Shown: one piece after another, positions 59,573 to 64,000 of the stretch
Position numbering within the stretch: position 1 is the first letter of the stretch
How the letters are laid out: each line of letters opens with the position of its first letter
Assembly (NCBI GenBank): GCA_002840685.1
Contig: PHBU01000009.1
Span: forward strand, 124,001 to 188,000
DNA from: Chloroflexi bacterium HGW-Chloroflexi-6
GTDB lineage: Bacteria; Chloroflexota; Anaerolineae; Anaerolineales; Villigracilaceae
Direction: 5' to 3'
DNA length: 64,000 nucleotides
Made by a program: the position numbers and the translations under genes
The notes under the pieces: model-generated
The model's database searches: none
Told to the model about the DNA's origin: nothing
Seen by the model: the letters and a program-made list of their open reading frames with translations, nothing else

Positions 59573-62500
59573 TGCCGTTGAACTTCGCAATATCAAAAGT
59601 TATGCTGCGCCAGGTTCCAAGATCGGCTTTCGGCCCGGTGTAAACCTGATCTGGGGCCAAAATGGAAGTGGGAAAACCACAATTCTCGAGGCGATTGGAT
59701 ATGCTTTATTCGGTGCCCTGGATTACAACATCAGTCAATTTATCCGCGAGGGAACCCAGGACGGCGAAATAGCTTTGACGGTTGAAGCCCGGGATGAACG
59801 GCTCTATCAGGTGGTGCGCAGCCTGAAAGGTGCTGGGAAACTCGAAATCTTTGATCCGGCTACAAAGCGCAAAATCGCCACCAAGAAAAAGGATTCTGAA
59901 GATTGGCTGGCAGATAACCTCGGAATCGAATATGGCGGCTACGGAAAAAGACTGTTTGAAAATAGTCTGGGTGTCGCCCAAGGGAAAATGACTGGGAGTT
60001 TTCTGGAAAACGAAGCCGCGCGTAAAGCCATCTTTGCGCCGATTTTACGAGTGGATGAATATGATCTGGCCTGGAAAAAATTGGCTGAGACGGCTTCCGA
60101 ACTAAATTCTCGGTTAGGCGCAATCCGCGAAACTGTGGCCAGGCTGGAAGGCCGTTTACAGGAATTACCAGGTAAAGAAAACGAAAAGGTTGTGCTTGAT
60201 CAGCGTATCTCGGATAACGAGGCCGAATTGTTGGCTCAAACGAATACACAGCAAAAACAAGCTGATGAGTTGAAGGCGTTTGAGACCCTCAAGGCCAGGC
60301 TAGAGAGTGCCAGGCAGAAATTTGAAGCCGCGCAACACCAATTGGAGTTACTTTCCGAGCAGGTAAAAAGCGCTGAAATTGCGTTCCTTGAATCGGAACA
60401 AGCCGTGAAAATATTAGAAGCTGCCAGTACTGGATATGGATTATATCGTCAGGCGCTGGCCGACCGGGAAAAGTTACTAGGCCAGCAGCGGGCATATCAG
60501 AATGAGCAGAGAAAGCTTTCGGAGATTGAGAAAAAATTAGCGGAAACCGAGACAGCCCTGACTGCCTGTCTCGGACGCCTAGAAGAAATCAGTGCTGCGG
60601 AAGTGATCATTGCAGAATTGGAACCGCAAGTTCAACACCAGGCACAGCTGGAACAGGAAATCTCTGTTTTAGAGCGCCAAGTGGCCGAATTTCAAAACGC
60701 CAATGATCAAGTCGGAGCAGCTCAGAAATTATTATTGCAGCTCAATGAGCAATTAGTAAAGGTAAACCGGGAACTCGAACAACGGGCTTCACTTGAAAAT
60801 GAATTAGCTGCTATTCAAATGATCGTGAATGCTTCGAATGCAGAAATTAATCAAATAGCTGCCCAGGTGGCAAAAAATCAACAACTTTCAGAAACCCTTG
60901 CTGATCAACGCACATCTGCCGCATCCGATGCAAAAAACCTGGAAATTCTTTCCACCAATTTACAAAAATTGCAAGGCGAGATTGAAGGTAAAAAGTTACA
61001 ACTCGAACAGACAAAACTAAAAATCCAGGAAAGAAAGGATCTGGCCAATACTCTTGATGAACTTCAAAAAGAAATTGAAGATGTTCGAGTAAAACAAACT
61101 GCAGCGCACTCTGATGAAAAGATTTGCCAGCAAAAAATTTCTGAATTAGAGAATCGGTTGGAACTGTTAATCAGTGTTGAAACTGCCGAATGTCCGATTT
61201 GCAAAACGCCACTGGATCAGCACAAAACTGAGCAAATCGAAAAAGAATTTGATCTTGAAAAAGAAATCTGTGGAACCAAAATTCACGAGGCGCGCCAGTT
61301 ATTCAAACAGTTGGAACAAAAGATCAAGGAGTTGGTTCAGCAAGAAAGCAAATTACGCAAGCAGCAAGAAAGCCTCCCAACGGAACAACGGTTTGAAGAA
61401 CTTGTCACTGAACTTGCCAAAAGCGAAACAGATCTGAGTGCTTTAAGTGAGAATGTTGCTGTATTCGCAGGGGCTGTCGAACGTGCGGCAATGCTAGAAA
61501 AACAATATCGATCGTCGCAAACGCAATTAGAAACCAAGCGCAATGAACTCGAGACCAAGCGGATGATCGAACAGGAATTGCAAGAAAAAGTCGGCGCCAC
61601 AAATCGTGAACTATCTTCTTTGGCCCACGCAAACCAGGCAGTAGATTTAGAAGCTCGCACCCAAGCTGTTAATAACGATCTTGCGCGGTTGACCAAGCAA
61701 GCTGAAGATTTATCGGATTCGGCAGAAAGGTTGTCAGCAACTCGTTTAAATCTGGCCAGACTTAATGATCCGCGCTCAACTCAAGATAAACAAAAGGGCA
61801 TTGCCGGTCAACGATTACAGGTTGAAGCTGAAAAGGGTAAACATGAAGAGATTCGCGGTGAGTTGGCAATAGAACATCATAACCAAGTTGCACAATTAGA
61901 CAAATATGCGGGATTGGAGGCTTCAATTGATAAGGTCAATACGCAAATTCAGCAAAATGAGCAAGCGTATCAGAATTATGTCGCCAATGAAAACGTTGCC
62001 TTGATGCGCGATGGACGGCTTCGTCTACTGGACAACCTCAAAGCTCAATACACTGAACAAGAAAAGATTTCTAACGATGCAGAAAATTTTTATGGACAAA
62101 CACAAAAAGATTACGATCCCGATCTGCACGCTGCATTGGAGATGAAAAATCGCCAGACAGGTGAAAAAATTGCGGGGTTAAGTGCCCAGACCACTGAAAT
62201 GCACAATCAAAGCAAACGCCTAAAGAATGAACTTCAACAACTATATCAACAACAGAAGATGCTTGAAGAAACCCTTAAAAAAAAGAAGCGCCAGGAAGAA
62301 CTATTTGAAGTCTTTAGGTTCATTCGCGATGGTATTCGTCTGGCAGGGCCTAAAGTGGTTCAACGAAGGGTAAAAGCAATTTCCTATAGCGCTGATCGTA
62401 TCTTTCAAGATGTCATTGATGATCCATCGCTAACATTAAGTTGGGATGAAAACTATGCAATCAAAGTTCGCCATCGTCTGGAAGAACGGATTTTCAATCA

Positions 62501-62768
62501 GCTCTCAGGCGGGGAACAAATGGCAGCCGCAATTGCAGTTCGTTTGGCTGTGATGTTCCAGATGTCTGAATTAAGGATCTTATTCCTGGATGAGCCAACC
62601 GCTAATATGGATGATACACGCCGTGAAAACTTGGCAAATAGAATTACCGGTCTTGAAGGATTACGCCAAATCTTTGTCATTACACATGATGATGCTTTCC
62701 GACGAGAGACCCATCATGTTATTCAGGTGCAGAAAGAAAATGATATGAGTCTGGTTTTTGTGAGGTAA
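59562..62768 (+). CDS. sbcC: Rad50/SbcC-type SMC ATPase
   Basis: A 1068-residue protein. Walker A GQNGSGKTT at ~32-40, long coiled coils on both sides of a zinc hook CPIC near residue 544, signature NQLSGGEQ near 980 and Walker B ILFLDEPTANMDD near 1005. The start at 59562 overlaps the Mre11 stop and is preferred to an upstream in-frame start. It clamps DNA and drives Mre11 in end processing. The hook and all ATPase motifs are intact. The nurA gene follows after 2 bases. Confidence 0.94.
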   Translation: MLINAVELRNIKSYAAPGSKIGFRPGVNLIWGQNGSGKTTILEAIGYALFGALDYNISQFIREGTQDGEIALTVEARDERLYQVVRSLKGAGKLEIFDPATKRKIATKKKDSEDWLADNLGIEYGGYGKRLFENSLGVAQGKMTGSFLENEAARKAIFAPILRVDEYDLAWKKLAETASELNSRLGAIRETVARLEGRLQELPGKENEKVVLDQRISDNEAELLAQTNTQQKQADELKAFETLKARLESARQKFEAAQHQLELLSEQVKSAEIAFLESEQAVKILEAASTGYGLYRQALADREKLLGQQRAYQNEQRKLSEIEKKLAETETALTACLGRLEEISAAEVIIAELEPQVQHQAQLEQEISVLERQVAEFQNANDQVGAAQKLLLQLNEQLVKVNRELEQRASLENELAAIQMIVNASNAEINQIAAQVAKNQQLSETLADQRTSAASDAKNLEILSTNLQKLQGEIEGKKLQLEQTKLKIQERKDLANTLDELQKEIEDVRVKQTAAHSDEKICQQKISELENRLELLISVETAECPICKTPLDQHKTEQIEKEFDLEKEICGTKIHEARQLFKQLEQKIKELVQQESKLRKQQESLPTEQRFEELVTELAKSETDLSALSENVAVFAGAVERAAMLEKQYRSSQTQLETKRNELETKRMIEQELQEKVGATNRELSSLAHANQAVDLEARTQAVNNDLARLTKQAEDLSDSAERLSATRLNLARLNDPRSTQDKQKGIAGQRLQVEAEKGKHEEIRGELAIEHHNQVAQLDKYAGLEASIDKVNTQIQQNEQAYQNYVANENVALMRDGRLRLLDNLKAQYTEQEKISNDAENFYGQTQKDYDPDLHAALEMKNRQTGEKIAGLSAQTTEMHNQSKRLKNELQQLYQQQKMLEETLKKKKRQEELFEVFRFIRDGIRLAGPKVVQRRVKAISYSADRIFQDVIDDPSLTLSWDENYAIKVRHRLEERIFNQLSGGEQMAAAIAVRLAVMFQMSELRILFLDEPTANMDDTRRENLANRITGLEGLRQIFVITHDDAFRRETHHVIQVQKENDMSLVFVR

Positions 62769-62770
62769 GC

Positions 62771-63940
62771 ATGCTTTATCGCGAAAAAATAATTCAGGCT
62801 TTGGAAAACAAAGGAGCCCTGTTTCGTGAGTCTCAACAGGATTCTATGGATGCTTTCGAGATTTTGGACGATGCGCTCAAAGCAAATATCGGTTATAGCA
62901 AGGCAGAATTAGAAGCCAAATTAGCTGGAATAGAATGGCCTGGTGCTTGCCCAACAGACGAACAGGATGCCCAGCCTTTTGTGATCCCATTTTTTGAGAG
63001 TTGGCAAAATCATCAACAGGCCCGTGCCTGGGCAATGAATACCTTGCGGGGAGTGGCAACATTCTGCGCTGATGGTTCTCAAATTTTTACGCGCGATATT
63101 TCCGTTCCAGTTGGCGTTGTGCAAATTGGCTGGTTCGAAAATCACCACATTGATGATGGCATCGGCGAATATATCAAAGATGTTTCGATTCAGGTTCTTG
63201 CACCTGGGGAACTTTCAGGAGACGAAAGCGCCTATGCAGACCAGGAAATTGAGTGGCGACGATTTTCAGGAGAACTGGCACAGGCGGAGCGTTTCATGCA
63301 ATCCCAGGCCGGTCGCCAAGCGGTTGCCTTTATTGATGGATCATTAATTATTTCTTTTGTCAGTCAGTTACGGCCAGAGCGACAGGTAAATTACGTTGCT
63401 GCGATCGAAAATCTCTTAAGAATATCGAAGGACACCGGGGTTCCTGTTATTGGTTATGTGGATACCAGTTATGCAACCGATTTGGTGTCAATGATCAAGA
63501 GCAGCACAAAATTTATGCGGCCAATACATATGAGTGACGCTGCACTTGTCCACCAACATTTAGAGCAGTGGGGTGACCGATGTCGTATGTATGTTTGTGC
63601 CAGAGATGACCGTGTACTCTCGCCCAATAATGTCAAATATTACAAAGATGTTCACTTCACGTACTTAAAAACCACCTATGATAATCATCCAGCCCGGCTC
63701 GAGATCCCTGCCTGGGTGACAGAGAGCAATCAGCATGATTGGGTCATGGATATTATCCGCGCAGAATGTGTGGTCGGCAATGGGTATCCTTACACAATCG
63801 AAACCGCTGATGCCGTTGCCGTGCTGAGTGCCCAAGACCGTGAAAGGTTCCTGTCAATTTTTCAACAATTTATGGAGCGTGAGGAAATTCCCTTGCGCTT
63901 TTCTCGCAAAGCCGTTTCTAAACGACAACGCAGATTGTGA
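62771..63940 (+). CDS. nurA: NurA-type 5'-3' nuclease
   Basis: A 389-residue protein with the NurA layout: ATFCADGSQI near residue 100 and VAFIDGSLI near 190 supply acidic catalytic residues, and VPVIGYVDTSYATDLV and the late VGNGYPYTIETADAVAVL segment match the family's C-terminal motifs. NurA works with the HerA translocase to resect DNA ends alongside Mre11-Rad50, a system best known from archaea and also found in some bacteria. It starts 2 bases after sbcC and is followed 15 bases later by herA. Confidence 0.85.
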   Translation: MLYREKIIQALENKGALFRESQQDSMDAFEILDDALKANIGYSKAELEAKLAGIEWPGACPTDEQDAQPFVIPFFESWQNHQQARAWAMNTLRGVATFCADGSQIFTRDISVPVGVVQIGWFENHHIDDGIGEYIKDVSIQVLAPGELSGDESAYADQEIEWRRFSGELAQAERFMQSQAGRQAVAFIDGSLIISFVSQLRPERQVNYVAAIENLLRISKDTGVPVIGYVDTSYATDLVSMIKSSTKFMRPIHMSDAALVHQHLEQWGDRCRMYVCARDDRVLSPNNVKYYKDVHFTYLKTTYDNHPARLEIPAWVTESNQHDWVMDIIRAECVVGNGYPYTIETADAVAVLSAQDRERFLSIFQQFMEREEIPLRFSRKAVSKRQRRL

Positions 63941-63955
63941 AAGGAATAGATCGAT

Positions 63956-64000
63956 ATGCGACTCGGAAAAATCGTTAAGTCTACATCTCATGCGGATTAT
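63956..64000 (+). CDS. herA: HerA-type DNA translocase, first 15 codons only
   Basis: The frame starts MRLGKIVKSTSHADY and runs off the window. The G-K-I-V-x-S-T-S-H-A-D-Y pattern is that of the HerA N-terminal (HAS-barrel) region. An AAAGGAA site lies just upstream. The call rests on these residues and on the nurA neighbour. Confidence 0.7.
   Translation, partial: MRLGKIVKSTSHADY

Overview
The window reads as a chromosome segment of a Chloroflexota bacterium, probably Anaerolineae-like. This is inferred from the gene mix: a PurD-PurM fusion, a free-standing AICAR transformylase, an HndACD-type [FeFe] hydrogenase, Thr/Pro-linker lipoproteins, ECF sigma/membrane anti-sigma pairs, Roco GTPases and a Mre11-Rad50-NurA-HerA repair operon. 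No rRNA, tRNA, CRISPR array, integrase or transposase was found.

Bases 1-9,800 are mostly housekeeping: purine synthesis (purD-purM fusion, AICAR transformylase, purN), a DMT-family exporter, superoxide dismutase, a ferredoxin, a deoxynucleoside kinase and glnS. They are followed by a small hypothetical gene and a gene-poor stretch holding a likely small RNA with its own promoter and terminator. Bases 9,800-20,000 hold a GAF sensor kinase/NarL-type regulator pair, a four-CBS protein, an SsuABC/TauABC-like ABC importer and the hydrogenase operon hndA-hndC-hndD. The CBS gene and the importer share an exact 16-bp upstream motif.

Bases 20,000-31,500 are a long minus-strand surface/signalling block. 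Two ECF sigma factors, each overlapping a large membrane anti-sigma-like gene, bracket two lipoproteins (one a WD40/regulator propeller), a frameshifted VanZ gene, a small LuxR-type protein and a decayed LuxR copy. A PadR regulator/membrane protein pair precedes them.

Bases 31,900-58,200 are a dense defence island built on a type I restriction-modification locus (two hsdM, one intact hsdS, one hsdR). Cargo genes lie between its parts: a CBS-HEPN-DUF4268 fusion, a GmrSD-like DUF262/HNH nuclease, a DUF6236 protein, a Sll1717-type P-loop ATPase, a small YPPK/FSGGE protein, a coiled-coil membrane protein and a small hypothetical protein. Truncated 5' ends of hsdS lie at several cargo junctions. 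Downstream of hsdR come LRR-Roc-COR, NACHT-membrane, LRR-Roc-COR, a broken 3' end of hsdR, and another LRR-Roc-COR. The first and third Roco genes share a nearly identical core but have different LRR ends. The first Roco, the NACHT protein and the third Roco carry a related Gly/Asp-rich beta motif that could join them into one signalling system. This is the best candidate for something undescribed.

Bases 58,300-64,000 carry mre11/sbcD, rad50/sbcC, nurA and the first 15 codons of herA. This is a DNA-end-resection operon that may be the conserved flank of the island. All calls come from reading sequence and translations; no database search was possible.
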